DNA of 64,000 bases from Cellulomonas sp. JZ18 (GTDB lineage Bacteria; Actinomycetota; Actinomycetes; Actinomycetales; Cellulomonadaceae), in NCBI RefSeq assembly GCF_009720485.1, contig NZ_CP045245.1, positions 3,224,001-3,288,000 on the forward strand. Direction: 5' to 3'. The translations under genes were made by a program, and so were the position numbers. Under the pieces are notes generated by a model. The model did no database searches. It was given only the letters and a program-made list of their open reading frames with translations, and was not told the origin of the DNA. Each line of letters opens with the position of its first letter. Within the stretch, counting starts at the first letter, position 1. Shown here one piece after another: positions 53,370 through 62,972 of the stretch.

Positions 53370-54163
53370 CTAGCTAGACTGAGCCCGCGGAGCCTCGCAT
53401 CGGTGATCGAAGAGGCTCCAGCCGCGCCGCAACATGGTGAACGCAGCCATGAACGACTCCGCGATCTCGAAGAGGTCGGCGCCTGATCGGAATTCGGCCA
53501 TTCGAGCGGAGTAACCAGCGCGCCGCCGGAGCGAGACCATCTCAGTGCTTGGCCGCGTGAGCACGGGCCAACCTAGGCCGTGCGCGTCCCCGCTCAGCTG
53601 CATCCAGAGCCCGGGGATCGCGGACCGCTGCCTCGCATCGGAGAAGGCCGCCCGGGCTGCCGACGTCACCACTTGAGTCTCGGTAGGCGCCTGGTTTGCC
53701 GTCAGGCTCGGCGTCGCTGCCCATCGCGCCCTGATCGCCTGGAGCCTGCCCTGCAGTTCGCTCAACGCCAGTACTTGTTCGTCAGGGGCGAGGCCCGCCG
53801 CGCCGGACGCGATGAACTGGTGGAGGCGCCGGTGCACCTCGTGGATGGTGCGGAGGGCATTCTGCTGACGATCATGCCGGTCGTCAGGAGCAAGGAGCCA
53901 GACCGCACGCACCGCGCCAAGAAGCGCCCCCGAAGCACCGTGAGGTGAGCAATCGGGAAGCCCTCGCGTTGCTCAAGCGGCACCCGAGAAAGGTTGAGCT
54001 TTTGCACGCCTGCAATCAGGCTCAGACGAGCCACCTGATAACGGGGAATCGGGACCGTGCCACCGCGTCGACGTGCAACTCGCTGCCGGCTGCGGCTCTT
54101 CAACCGTTCTGGAGCGAGCCCGCCAGCGGTCAAGCGACCTGTAGGTGCTCCTAATCTCTGCAT
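53370..54163 (-). CDS. Helical hypothetical protein, one frameshift (island)
   Basis: Two overlapping frames (53370-53912, 53762-54163) join when one G is added to the C5 run at 53927-53931: AHLTVLRG then ALLGAVRAVWLLAPDD. The repaired protein has about 264 aa, mostly helical, ending with SGDAHGL-type sequence (MQLSGDAHGLGWPV). This layout (LTVLRGAL..A.WLL near the middle, S..AHG near the end) recalls uncharacterised proteins found in defence islands; family not certain. Start ATG 54163 is tentative. Confidence 0.5.
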
Positions 54164-54564
54164 GGCTAGTGCTGGCGCACCTGCTCACCCGTCGACTCCT
54201 CCATGCCACCATCTTTCGAGTACTTCCCGCGGAGCACGAGAGGCGCGCCGGGATCACCGGTACCGCCCCAACGCGGCAGATGGTCATCGCCAGGATGGAC
54301 CCGCAGCGGCCCCTTCAACTCAGTGGAGCGCCGAGCGCTGTCCTCATTCCGGGATGGCGCAGGCGCGGGCCAGACCGCATCGGAGGTCGCCGCTTACGAA
54401 TATCAGCCGTTGGCGTCCGCCGGCGTCCGTCCACGTCCTCGACAGGCCGTCCACGTCCTGAGACAAATCGCTGACCACACCTGCCCAATGCCCAGCAAAT
54501 CGGACACAGACCCCGTCGCGGCCGCGGCGTCCATATCGCCCCCTGGCCTGCAACAACATCTATG
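54164..54564. other. Right end of the island, no gene recognised
   Basis: 400 bases between the helical gene and the tRNA. Several short frames exist on both strands but none has a start signal, codon bias or recognisable sequence. Confidence 0.5.
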
Positions 54565-54637
54565 TGCGCCTGGGCAGATTCGAACTGCCGACACCCGCTT
54601 TAGGAGAGCGGTGCTCTATCCCCTGAGCTACAGGCGC
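54565..54637 (-). tRNA. tRNA-Arg (anticodon CCT)
   Basis: 73 nt without encoded CCA. Acceptor GCGCCTG pairs with CAGGCGC, discriminator A; T-loop TTCGAAT; anticodon stem CCGCT/AGCGG with loop CTCCTAA, so anticodon CCT reading AGG. Its 3' end faces the accessory island, as expected for an integration target of a tyrosine recombinase. Confidence 0.96.
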
Positions 54638-54867
54638 TCGGGCCCCGCGGTCGCGCGGCCCGGGCGGACACAACCGGGCTGAGCGCTCGGCTGGACCGTC
54701 GCCCAGCCTACCGGCCTGGCGTCCCGGCACGCGGCCCCGCCGCTCGCGGCTCGCGGCACCCCTTCTGTCGCCGCTCGACGGTAATGTCCCGAACGACCGC
54801 GGTCCGTCGACGCATCGCGCCGGCCGCACCGCAGCCCCGCCGTCCATGCCCGGCACGAGGAGAGACG

Positions 54868-55158
54868 TTGACGCGACCGCTCCCGGCGGACTACCCGCCG
54901 ATCCTCTACATCCCCTGCGTCCGCGCGGTCACCGACCCCGCCGACCTCGAGGTCGTCTACCGCACCACGCGCGACGGGCGCACGGCCCTCCTCGTCTACT
55001 CGGCGCTCGACCGCCTGCACGCCGGCGCCGGTCCCGACCAGCCGTGGTTCACGCTGCCGACGTCGGAGCTGCAGAAGCTCTACGACGTCCGGCCGTTCGA
55101 CCTGGTGCTGCTCGACATGCTCGTGCCGGAGGAGCACCGGACGGTGGCGACGGCATGA
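54868..55158 (+). CDS. SAV_915-like / SseB-related protein
   Basis: A 96-aa soluble protein. RDGRTALLVYSALDRLHAG and DQPWFTLPTSELQKLYD match the SAV_915 family, small actinobacterial proteins related to SseB N-domains found in type VII secretion loci. The TTG at 54868 is chosen because AGGAGAG precedes it at proper spacing; a longer frame from 54784 lacks such a site. The stop overlaps the next ATG (ATGA). Confidence 0.75.
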   Translation: MTRPLPADYPPILYIPCVRAVTDPADLEVVYRTTRDGRTALLVYSALDRLHAGAGPDQPWFTLPTSELQKLYDVRPFDLVLLDMLVPEEHRTVATA

Positions 55159-55442
55159 GCATCGGCGCGGACTTCACGGCGCTGCACGGCATCGCGTCCG
55201 CGCTGCGGGCGGCCGGGGAGGACCTCGACGGCGCGTGCCGGTCCATCCCGGCGTCGACCGGGACGGGCGACGCCGCTCCCCTGCTGGCCGGCATCCTCAC
55301 GACCGTCTCGGGCACCGTCGCGTACCTGGCCTACGAGGCCGACCTGCTCGGCGAGCGCGTCGCGGAGTGCGAGCAGACGCTGGCAGCGACCGACTCGGGC
55401 GCGGACGAGCGGCTCGCGGCGATCGTCGGGGAGCTCGGATGA
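55155..55442 (+). CDS. Small helical protein, WXG100/ESX-like candidate
   Basis: A 95-aa, two-helix protein (DFTALHGIASALRAAGEDLD ... YEADLLGERVAECEQTLAAT) without signal peptide. The size, helical hairpin and its place between SAV_915 and a WXG protein suggest an ESX-type partner, but no WXG motif is present. Coupled by 4-nt overlaps on both sides. Confidence 0.6.
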   Translation: MSIGADFTALHGIASALRAAGEDLDGACRSIPASTGTGDAAPLLAGILTTVSGTVAYLAYEADLLGERVAECEQTLAATDSGADERLAAIVGELG

Positions 55443-56695
55443 GCACGGTCGACGCCCGGATCGAGGGTGAGCCGGCATCGATTCGCGCGGTGTCGTCCTG
55501 GCTCTCCGGGACGCTCGTGCCGGCGGCGACGCAGGCCGCCAACACCAGCCGCAGCCAGCGCGACCGGGCCGCGGAGGCCTGGGACGGCACCGCCTCCGAG
55601 GCTGCGCAGGGTCGCATCGCGACGCTCTCGACGCGCACCACGCAGCTGGGCACCACCGTGTCCGACACCGCCCGCAGCCTCGACACCCTCGCCGCCGCGC
55701 TCGAGGCCGAGCAGGCGGAGATGGACCGCGCCCTCGGCGTCGCGCGCAGCGGCGGGCTGCAGGTGGACGGCACGGTCGTGCACTCACCCCCGGCGGCGCA
55801 GCCCGTCGCGGACCTGCCGTCCGGCGCCACCCCCGAGCAGGCGCAGGCGCACGGACGGGCGATGCAGGCGCACGCGCTCGCCGTCGCGAAGATCCGGACC
55901 TGGGACGAGGTCGTCGACATCGTCGACCGCGCGCGGAGCCGCTGGCGCACCGCCCTCGACGACGCGTCCCGCACGTGGACCGGCAACTCCGGCAACCTCG
56001 TCGGGCTGACGCGGGACCTGCTCGCGGCCGGTGCCGAGGTGGGTGCGATCACCGCGGTGTCGCGGTTCGCCTCCTCCGGCGCGCAGATGCACGCCGCCGA
56101 GGCCGCTTCGCTCGCCCGGCACGTGTCCGAGCTCGCCCCTGACGGCCGCGTGGTCACCACCCCGTCGCACTGGTACGACCTCTACGACCGCATGCGCGCC
56201 GAGACGGCGCTGGCCGACGACGCCGCACGCGCAGCCTCCAACGCGAAGGTCCCGGTCGCGCTCGGGCGCGGGCTGCTCGTGCTCGGCGTCGCGGCCACCG
56301 GGTACGGCATCTACGACGACATCCAGGACGGCGAGTCCCCCGCGCAGGCCGCCGTGTCGAACGGCGCGGGCTTCGCCGCGTCCCTGCTCGCGGGCGCCGG
56401 TGCCGGTGCGGCGACCGGCGCGATCGTCGGGTCCTTCGTGCCCGTCCCTGTTGTCGGGACGGTCGCCGGTGCGGTCGTCGGCACGGTCGTCGGGACGACG
56501 GTCGGGCTCATCACGTCCGGCGCCGTCGACTCGATGTGGGAGAACGGCGTCGACTCCCTCGGCGACGTCGGCAACGCCATCGCCGACGGCTGGGACGAGA
56601 TGACGAGCACCGTCGGCGACGCCGGCGAGATGATCGGCGACGCCGCGGGAGCGGTCGGCGGCACGGTGAAGGACGCGTGGGATGCCCTCTTCTGA
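55439..56695 (+). CDS. WXG-like protein with C-terminal glycine-zipper membrane domain
   Basis: A 418-aa protein. Residues 1-110 form a long helical hairpin with RAAEAWDGTAS, a WXG-type turn; a second turn TWTGNSGN lies near residue 180. The middle is helical. From about residue 280 there are two or three Gly/Ala/Val-rich hydrophobic helices (GAGFAASLLAGAGAGAATGA; VGTVAGAVVGTVVGTTVGLI), with GxxxG repeats typical of pore-forming or self-assembling membrane segments. The end is again amphipathic. It looks like a type VII secretion substrate or toxin; this is inference. ATGA-coupled to the preceding gene. Confidence 0.65.
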   Translation: MSTVDARIEGEPASIRAVSSWLSGTLVPAATQAANTSRSQRDRAAEAWDGTASEAAQGRIATLSTRTTQLGTTVSDTARSLDTLAAALEAEQAEMDRALGVARSGGLQVDGTVVHSPPAAQPVADLPSGATPEQAQAHGRAMQAHALAVAKIRTWDEVVDIVDRARSRWRTALDDASRTWTGNSGNLVGLTRDLLAAGAEVGAITAVSRFASSGAQMHAAEAASLARHVSELAPDGRVVTTPSHWYDLYDRMRAETALADDAARAASNAKVPVALGRGLLVLGVAATGYGIYDDIQDGESPAQAAVSNGAGFAASLLAGAGAGAATGAIVGSFVPVPVVGTVAGAVVGTVVGTTVGLITSGAVDSMWENGVDSLGDVGNAIADGWDEMTSTVGDAGEMIGDAAGAVGGTVKDAWDALF

Positions 56696-57509
56696 CGCGC
56701 CGAGACGGGGCATGGGGCGCGGCTTCCTGTGGTTCGTCGTCGTCGGGAACGCGCTCCTGGGTTCCGTGCTCACGGTGGTGTCGCTGGGGATGCTCACGCA
56801 GCCGGGGACCTGGTCGCCGGCCGTGTCGCTCGTCGCCGCGGCCGCCGGCCTGCACTGGGTCGCCGCCGGCGCCGTCGGCTTCCACCGCATGTACCTGCGC
56901 CGCCCCCGCCTCGACGGCGCCCGCGTCACGACGACGACCACGGACGACGGCCGCCCTGCGGTCGAGCTCGCCTGGGCGCGCACGATCATCGCCGTCCCGG
57001 CGTTCACCGTCGCCGGGCTCGTGGTCCTGCTCGCCGCCGCCACCGTGCTGCAGGCGGCGGAGGGCGACGCCGGGGCCGCCGCGTGGTTCACCGGCGCCCT
57101 CGCGCTGCTGCTGGCGCTGCTGCTGCCGGACAGCCTGCTGCGCCTGCGTCGCCGCGCCCGGCTCGTCCTGACCCCGCACGGCGTCGAGCTGCACGGGTGG
57201 GACGGCGACGGCGCCCTCGCGTGGGACGACGTCGTCGGCGCGACGCTCGTGGACGCCGGCGCCTGGACGTCCCTGCGCCTCATGGGCCGCCCCGGCGCCA
57301 CGCTCGATTGGCGGCGCAGGCCCCGCGTGCTGTTCGCACCCGCCCCGCGCGGGCCGCACCTCGACGTGCCGGCCCCCGCCGTCGACGTCGACGTCCGGTT
57401 CCTGGCCGGCACGCTGCTGCACTACGCGCAGAACCCGGCGGCGCGGGCGGAGATCGCGGACGGCAGGGCCCGCACGCGGCTCGCGGAGCACGTCCGGCCC
57501 CCGCGCTGA
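56682..57509 (+). CDS. Membrane protein, possible immunity/partner of the WXG protein
   Basis: A 275-aa protein that overlaps the WXG gene by 14 nt. Four hydrophobic segments in two pairs (FLWFVVVGNALLGSVLTVVS; VSLVAAAAGLHWVAAGAVGF; PAFTVAGLVVLLAAATVLQA; WFTGALALLLALLLP), then a soluble PH-like domain (RARLVLTPHGVELHGWDGDG, ALAWDDVVGATLVDAG). Co-expression with a membrane-active protein suggests protection or assembly, unproven. Confidence 0.6.
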   Translation: MPSSDAPRRGMGRGFLWFVVVGNALLGSVLTVVSLGMLTQPGTWSPAVSLVAAAAGLHWVAAGAVGFHRMYLRRPRLDGARVTTTTTDDGRPAVELAWARTIIAVPAFTVAGLVVLLAAATVLQAAEGDAGAAAWFTGALALLLALLLPDSLLRLRRRARLVLTPHGVELHGWDGDGALAWDDVVGATLVDAGAWTSLRLMGRPGATLDWRRRPRVLFAPAPRGPHLDVPAPAVDVDVRFLAGTLLHYAQNPAARAEIADGRARTRLAEHVRPPR

Positions 57510-57576
57510 CCGACCGAACCCGGCCGAGCCGGTGGCCGGCCCGCCCGGTACTGCGCGCCAGCCGAGGACTCGCCGC

Positions 57577-58997
57577 CTACCGCCCTCGCGGACGCACCGC
57601 GCCGCGCTCCCCCTCGGCCCCCACCTGCGCCGACCGTCCCGCCCGCACCAGCACGCGCAGCATGACCACCGCGAGCGCCAGCAGCACCGCGTACAGCACC
57701 TGCGCCCGCTGCAGCGGCTCCTCCACCAGCCCCAGGCCCCCGCCGAGCCAGCCGTACGCCGCGGTGCTCGCCAGCGCCAGGCCCACAGACTCCGCGACGA
57801 CCACCGCCGCCGCCATGCGGTCCTCGGAGATCCCGTCCCCCTGCTCGGGTCGGCTCAGGCAGCGGCCGAGCAGGTCCGGGTACACCGTCCCCATCCCGAG
57901 CCCCAGCAGCGCGGCCCCCACCAGCAGCCCGACGAACGCCGGCCGGTCCCCGGCGGGCGCCAGCAGCGTCGTCCCCAGCACCACGGCCACGCCCAGGGCG
58001 ACGACCACGCCGGCCCGCAGCGCCCGCCGCCGGAAGCCGGCGTCGTCGAGCGCCGGGTGCGACCCGGTCCACAGCGCCGCGGCGGCCCACGCGAACCCCG
58101 GGGCCGCGATGACGAACCCGAAGTGCCCCGCGCCGAGCCCGAACGCGTCGTGCGCGACGACCGACAGCACCATGGTCGCCCCGAAGTACACGGCCGCCAC
58201 GACCAGCAGCGCCGTGAGCCCCGCCCGTCGCCCGCTGCGCGCACGGAACGTCCCGTCGGGCAGCACGGCGGCGGCGGCCCGCAGCATGAGGCCGCCGCCC
58301 ACGAGGACCGCGAGCGCGGACCACGCACCCAGCGGCAGGGACAGCACCGCGGAACCGGTGGCCAGCGCGACCGACCAGGCCCACGGCGCCGGCTCCGCCT
58401 CGGCCGGCTGGGTGCGCTCCGGCATGGACCGCGCGACGAGCAGCCGCGCGAGCAGCAGCAGCGGCAGGTACAGCACCATCGCCCACCGCCACCCGAACGC
58501 CGTCGAGACCGCGACGGCGTACACGGGGCCCAGCACGGACGAGAACAGCCAGACGCCGGACATCCCCGCGAGCACGAGCTGCCGGTACCGCGGCGGGAGC
58601 CCACGGCTGATCGCCCCCATGCTCACCGTCGCCAGCGCCCCTGCGGCGAGCGCGCGCACGGCCGTGCCCACGACGAACGCGGGCATCGAGGTGGCCACCG
58701 CGCACAGCACCGCACCGGCCGCCGTGACGACCGTGAAGACGACCAGGAGCCGCCCGACGCGGAACCGGGAGAGCAGCCACGCGCCGACGGGCATCATCAG
58801 GAACGTCGGCGCCTGCGCGGCGGCGTCCAGCGGGCCGTACAGGTGGGCGCCGTCCAGCTCGTCCGCGACGAGCGGCAGCACGGTCTGCGACAGGTAGCGC
58901 TGCATGCCCGCGAGGAACTCGACGAGCACGAGGGACAGCGCGAGCGTGGCGACGGCGAGGCGTCCGCGGGGGCCCGGGACGGTGTGCTCGACGCCAT
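57577..58997 (-). CDS. MFS transporter (one likely frameshift near the N-terminus)
   Basis: 12-14-helix drug/H+ antiporter-like MFS protein, about 473 aa when repaired. The loop motif GAWLLSRFRVGRLLV follows helix 2. The frame opens at a GTG 58929 inside the first helix, which is unlikely. ATG 58997 opens MASSTPSRAP in another frame, and one extra C/G in the run 58968-58972 joins it to RGRLAVATLALSLVLVEFLA, completing helix 1. Substrate unknown; divergent from the polysaccharide GT2. Confidence 0.8.
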
Positions 58998-59388
58998 CCG
59001 ACGATCATGGCGCGCGCGCCCGCCTGCGGGGAGCGGTCCACGCCGGGCACGTTGGGCAGGGCCGGGTCGCCCACATGGTGGACGAACCGGTCGGACGGAG
59101 GGGTGTTTCGTCCTATATGACGGAATCGCCTGCGTTCGCCGTCGCCGCCGCCGACGCGACGGCGGACCGCCCCGCTCCCACCTGCGGCGACGTGGTCTCC
59201 GCTCACCCGGCCGGACGCAGTCACAGCCCCGACGACCACGGACGCGACCGCCGCGACGGTTCACCCGGGAGTCGGACAGGTGTCCGGTTCGCCCCCGATC
59301 GGACTATTCACGGCGTTGGTCCCACGCGCCTACCTTCGGCCTCGCCAGGTCAACGGAGACGCCGCACCGAACCGACGGGAGCCCCCCG
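58998..59388. promoter_or_regulatory. Divergent promoter region, MFS / GT2
   Basis: 390 bases. It contains an AT-rich patch TTTCGTCCTATATGACGGAA (59106-59125), an imperfect dyad that may hold the MFS promoter, and CGGACA-GG-TGTCCG (59273-59286), a perfect 6+6 dyad about 100 bp upstream of the GT2 ATG, a candidate operator. No ORF. Confidence 0.45.
59273..59286. promoter_or_regulatory. Dyad CGGACAGGTGTCCG upstream of the GT2
   Basis: Perfect 6-bp arms around GG, placed about 100 bp before ATG 59389. A candidate operator for the polysaccharide genes. Confidence 0.4.
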
Positions 59389-60744
59389 ATGCCCTCGGCC
59401 GCCACGTCCTTCCTGCCCGCACTCGACACGAGCGCCCTGACGTTCGAGAACCTGCGCGACCTGTTCCCGCTCGCGCTGGCCGGCATCGTCGTCTGGGGCC
59501 TGTGGCTGTACCGCGTGGTGCTGTCGCGGATGGCCCGGCCGATCACGTCGGACTTCCGCGCGACGACGTCGGTGGTCGTGCCCTCGTTCCACGAGGACCC
59601 GGACATCCTCATGAGCTGCCTGGCGTCGTGGCGGTCGCAGGACCCGACGGAGATCATCGTCGTCCTCGACCTGGCCGACACCGAGGCGTACGAGCGCATC
59701 AGCGCGCTGGGCGACCCGGTGATCCGGCCGATCCTGTTCCGCCACGCCGGCAAGCGGTCCGCGCTGGGCGAGGGCATCCGGCACGCCCGCGGCGAGCTGC
59801 TCGTGCTCACGGACTCGGACACGTCCTGGCAGCCGGGGCTGCTCGAGGCCGTGCAGATGCCGTTCGCCGACCCCGACGTCGGCGCGGTCAGCACGCAGCA
59901 GAACGTGTACGACCGGGGCTCGAGCGTGTGGCGCCGCGTCGCCGACTGGCTCGTGAGCCTGCGCTACTACGACTACGTGCCGGCGATGGGCCGCGCCGGT
60001 GCTGTCGCGTGCGTGTCCGGCCGCACCGCCGCCTACCGGCGGGCCGCCGTGCTGCCGGTGCTGCCCAACCTCGAGGACGAGTTCTTCCTCGGCCGGCGCT
60101 GCATCGCCGGTGACGACGGGCGCCTCACCTGGCTCGTCCTGGCGTCCGGCTACACGACGGTGCACCAGTCGTCGGCCCGCGCGCTGTCGATGTTCCCCGC
60201 GTCGTTCCGGGCGTTCGTCAAGCAGCGCGTGCGGTGGAGCCGCAACTCCTACCGCTGCTACCTCACCGCCGCGTACAAGGGCTGGCTGTGGCGGGTCCCG
60301 TTCGTCACCAAGATCACCGTCCTGCAGATCCTGCTCACGCCCGTGACCATGGGCATCACCCTCGGGTACCTCGCGTTCTCCCGGCTCGAGCCGACCGCCG
60401 GCAGCGTCGCCGCCGTCGTCGTGTGGCTGCTGCTGGGGCGCGGCATCCGCGGCCTGTCCTACCTGCGCCGGCACCCGAAGGACGTCGTCCTGCTGCCGCT
60501 GGTCACGCTCGTCGTCATCTTCATCGCGCTGCCCATCAAGCTCTACGCCTTCCTCACGATGAACAAGCAGGGGTGGCTCACGCGGCACGCGGACCAGATC
60601 GGCGGCGACGGCCAGACGGCGGGCACGCTGACGGGCACGCCGGCGAGGCCCACCACCCCGACGCCGGCTCCCGCCCCTGCCCCCTCCCCCGCCCTCGTGC
60701 CGGTCGGCGCGGTCGCCCACCGGACCGCGGAGGTGACCGCGTGA
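59389..60744 (+). CDS. Processive family 2 glycosyltransferase (hyaluronan/chitin/cellulose-synthase type)
   Basis: A 451-aa membrane GT2. N-terminal helix (LALAGIVVWGLWLYRVVL), then the GT-A domain with TSVVVPSFHEDPDIL, VVLDLAD, the TDSDTSW metal site, and LEDEFFLGRR; VKQRVRWSRNS is the QxxRW-type processivity motif. C-terminal three helices form the export channel. It makes and exports a beta-linked polysaccharide. A Pro/Ala/Thr tail ends the protein. ATG 59389 removes a long meaningless extension. GTGA-coupled to the beta-helix gene. Confidence 0.9.
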   Translation: MPSAATSFLPALDTSALTFENLRDLFPLALAGIVVWGLWLYRVVLSRMARPITSDFRATTSVVVPSFHEDPDILMSCLASWRSQDPTEIIVVLDLADTEAYERISALGDPVIRPILFRHAGKRSALGEGIRHARGELLVLTDSDTSWQPGLLEAVQMPFADPDVGAVSTQQNVYDRGSSVWRRVADWLVSLRYYDYVPAMGRAGAVACVSGRTAAYRRAAVLPVLPNLEDEFFLGRRCIAGDDGRLTWLVLASGYTTVHQSSARALSMFPASFRAFVKQRVRWSRNSYRCYLTAAYKGWLWRVPFVTKITVLQILLTPVTMGITLGYLAFSRLEPTAGSVAAVVVWLLLGRGIRGLSYLRRHPKDVVLLPLVTLVVIFIALPIKLYAFLTMNKQGWLTRHADQIGGDGQTAGTLTGTPARPTTPTPAPAPAPSPALVPVGAVAHRTAEVTA

Positions 60745-62972
60745 ACCGCGCGCCGCTGCTCCGCCGGCGCCGACGCCGCGTCGCGGCCTGCACCCTGGCG
60801 GTCGTCCTCGCGACGACGCTCGCGGCGACCCCTGCCTCCGCTGCGCCGCGCGCGGCGTCGCCCACCACGTCGGACTCCTCCTTCCTGACGGGGCCGATGG
60901 GCGTGGTGCTCGCCGTCGTCGCGGCCGCGCTCGGCGACATCGAGGCGCCGCCGGCGGACGGGGCCGGCACCGAGCCGGCGAGCGCGGGCAGCACCGCCCA
61001 GGCCGCGGACACGACGACGGGCGCGGGCAGGCGCACCCCCGGGGCGACCGGCACCGGCACGCCCAGCGCGACCGGCACCAGCACGGCGACGAGCGCCGAC
61101 GCCGAGGCCCGCGACACCGGTGACCGCACGGACGCCGAGGACGCCGACGCCTCCGCCGGCGGCCGCCCCTACCCCGGCGACCCGACGACCGAGGCCGTGC
61201 TCGTCGCCGACGAGGACGACCGCCTCGACGAGGTGCGCACGGTCAGCTCGATGGTCCGCTGGCGCCAGCTCGACATGACGACGCCGTACCGCCTGACGAA
61301 CGGCTCGACGTACACGCTGGTGCTGACCAAGCGCGAGGCGGACTACACGGTGACGGACCTGCTGGCGCTGGCCCCGCAGACGTTCGTGCGGCAGCCCGAC
61401 GGCGCGTTCCTGCTCACCGAGAACCTCGTCGTGCAGCCGGGCGCGACGCTCGCCCTCACCGCACCCGGCGGCCTGACGCTGCGGCTCGCGAGCGACGCGG
61501 AGCGGTTCGTCTCGATCGTCAACTACGGCGGCAAGCTCGTCACCCGCGGCACCAGCACCGACCCGGTGGTCGTCACGAGCTGGGACCGCTCGACGGGCGC
61601 CCCCGACCTGCTCACGGACGACGGACGCGCGTACGTGCGCTCCATCGGCGGCCAGGTCGACCTGCGGGGCACCGAGTTCCGGGACCTCGGGTTCTGGAGC
61701 GGCCGCACGGGTGGGGTCGCACTGACCGGCACGGACCGCCCCACCGGCGGCGCGCTCGAGTCGTTCGGCCGCGAGCTGCGGGACAACGTCGACGCGATGC
61801 GCGCCCAGCAGCAGGCGGCGGCCGCCTCGGCCGCCCCCGACCCCGCCGCCCCGCCGGCCGGCGGCCTCGTCGACGGCATCCTGCCCGCGGGCGACCTGCC
61901 GCTGCCCGAGGTGGACCTCGACGACCCCACGTTCAGCTACGTCGCCGCGAGCGTCGACGACGTGACGTTCGCGGGCAACGCGTTCGGCCTGTTCCTGTCG
62001 AGCGCGAACGGTGTCGACATCACCGACTCGGTGGTCACCGGCAGCCTCGTCGACGGCCTCGTGCTGCACCGCTTCGTCGCGAACGCCGCGATCAGCGCGA
62101 CCGTCGTCAGCGACAACGGCGGCGACGGCATCGTGCTGTCCCGCGCGACGACGGGCATCGTGCTCAGCGAGGTCGAGTCGACCGGCAACGCCGACGAGGG
62201 CATCGAGCTGCGCGGCGAGTCCCTCGCGGACGGCCCGAGCGCGACGGGCTCCCCCGTGGGCGACTACGGCAACAACTCGGTCTCCAACAGCACGGCGTCG
62301 GACAACGGCGGCCACGGCATCGAGGTGGTCGGCGGCCGGAACGTGAGCCTGACCGCGAACGACGTGTCCGGCAACGACATGGGGATCGTCGTGCGCGACC
62401 CCGCGTCGGAGGTCGCGATCGTCGGCAACCGGCTGCGCGGCAACGCCCGGCACGCGATCGCGCTGCGGGACGGCGTGCTGTCGGCCACGGTCAGCGGCAA
62501 CGTGGTGGAGGACGGGCCGAACGGCGTGTACCTGCGGGACGCGGTCGCGGACGTGCGGCGCAACACCATGTCGGGCATGACGCTGCACGGCGTCACGCTG
62601 GTCGGTGCCACCGAGGGCGCGGTCGTGCGGGAGAACGACCTGGCGGGCCGCGGCCCGAGCGCCGTCGACGCCAAGCGCGCGACGGGTGCCGAGGTCGCGG
62701 ACAACGACACCAGCGGCTGGACGAGCACCAAGCCGTTCTGGACCGTGGTGCGCAACGCCGCCCAGCCGCTGACGGTCATGTGGGTGCTGCTCGGGCTGCT
62801 GGTGCTGGTCACGGCGCTGCGCGGCCTCGGCCGTCCCCGCGAGCGCCGGCACCCGTACGCGGCGCAGGCCCGCATGGCGGAGATCGTCGGCCGCCCCGCG
62901 AACGACGCTCCGCTGCCGCAGCACGAGGTGCGCCAGCGCCGGACCGGGGAGGTGCACGGTGCGTCGCGCTGA
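60741..62972 (+). CDS. Secreted right-handed beta-helix protein, membrane-anchored (polysaccharide epimerase/lyase-like)
   Basis: A 743-aa exported protein. Signal peptide residues 1-35 (ATTLAATPASA), a disordered Thr/Ala/Asp region, a beta-sandwich-like part, then a parallel beta-helix at about 400-660 with recurrent N/D-rich turns (SDNGGDGIVLSRATTGIVLS; NNSVSNSTASDNGGHGIEVV). A C-terminal helix (MWVLLGLLVLVTALRGL) anchors it, followed by a basic tail. The fold resembles alginate C5-epimerases (AlgG) and PL6-type lyases; the catalytic residues are not identified. Coupled to the GT2, so it probably modifies or exports that polymer. Confidence 0.8.
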   Translation: MNRAPLLRRRRRRVAACTLAVVLATTLAATPASAAPRAASPTTSDSSFLTGPMGVVLAVVAAALGDIEAPPADGAGTEPASAGSTAQAADTTTGAGRRTPGATGTGTPSATGTSTATSADAEARDTGDRTDAEDADASAGGRPYPGDPTTEAVLVADEDDRLDEVRTVSSMVRWRQLDMTTPYRLTNGSTYTLVLTKREADYTVTDLLALAPQTFVRQPDGAFLLTENLVVQPGATLALTAPGGLTLRLASDAERFVSIVNYGGKLVTRGTSTDPVVVTSWDRSTGAPDLLTDDGRAYVRSIGGQVDLRGTEFRDLGFWSGRTGGVALTGTDRPTGGALESFGRELRDNVDAMRAQQQAAAASAAPDPAAPPAGGLVDGILPAGDLPLPEVDLDDPTFSYVAASVDDVTFAGNAFGLFLSSANGVDITDSVVTGSLVDGLVLHRFVANAAISATVVSDNGGDGIVLSRATTGIVLSEVESTGNADEGIELRGESLADGPSATGSPVGDYGNNSVSNSTASDNGGHGIEVVGGRNVSLTANDVSGNDMGIVVRDPASEVAIVGNRLRGNARHAIALRDGVLSATVSGNVVEDGPNGVYLRDAVADVRRNTMSGMTLHGVTLVGATEGAVVRENDLAGRGPSAVDAKRATGAEVADNDTSGWTSTKPFWTVVRNAAQPLTVMWVLLGLLVLVTALRGLGRPRERRHPYAAQARMAEIVGRPANDAPLPQHEVRQRRTGEVHGASR

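Noticed and set aside
57532..59388. Long frame upstream of and fused to the GT2
   Set aside because: Antisense to the MFS gene with Arg/Pro/Gln/His-rich junk composition; the GT2 starts at ATG 59389.
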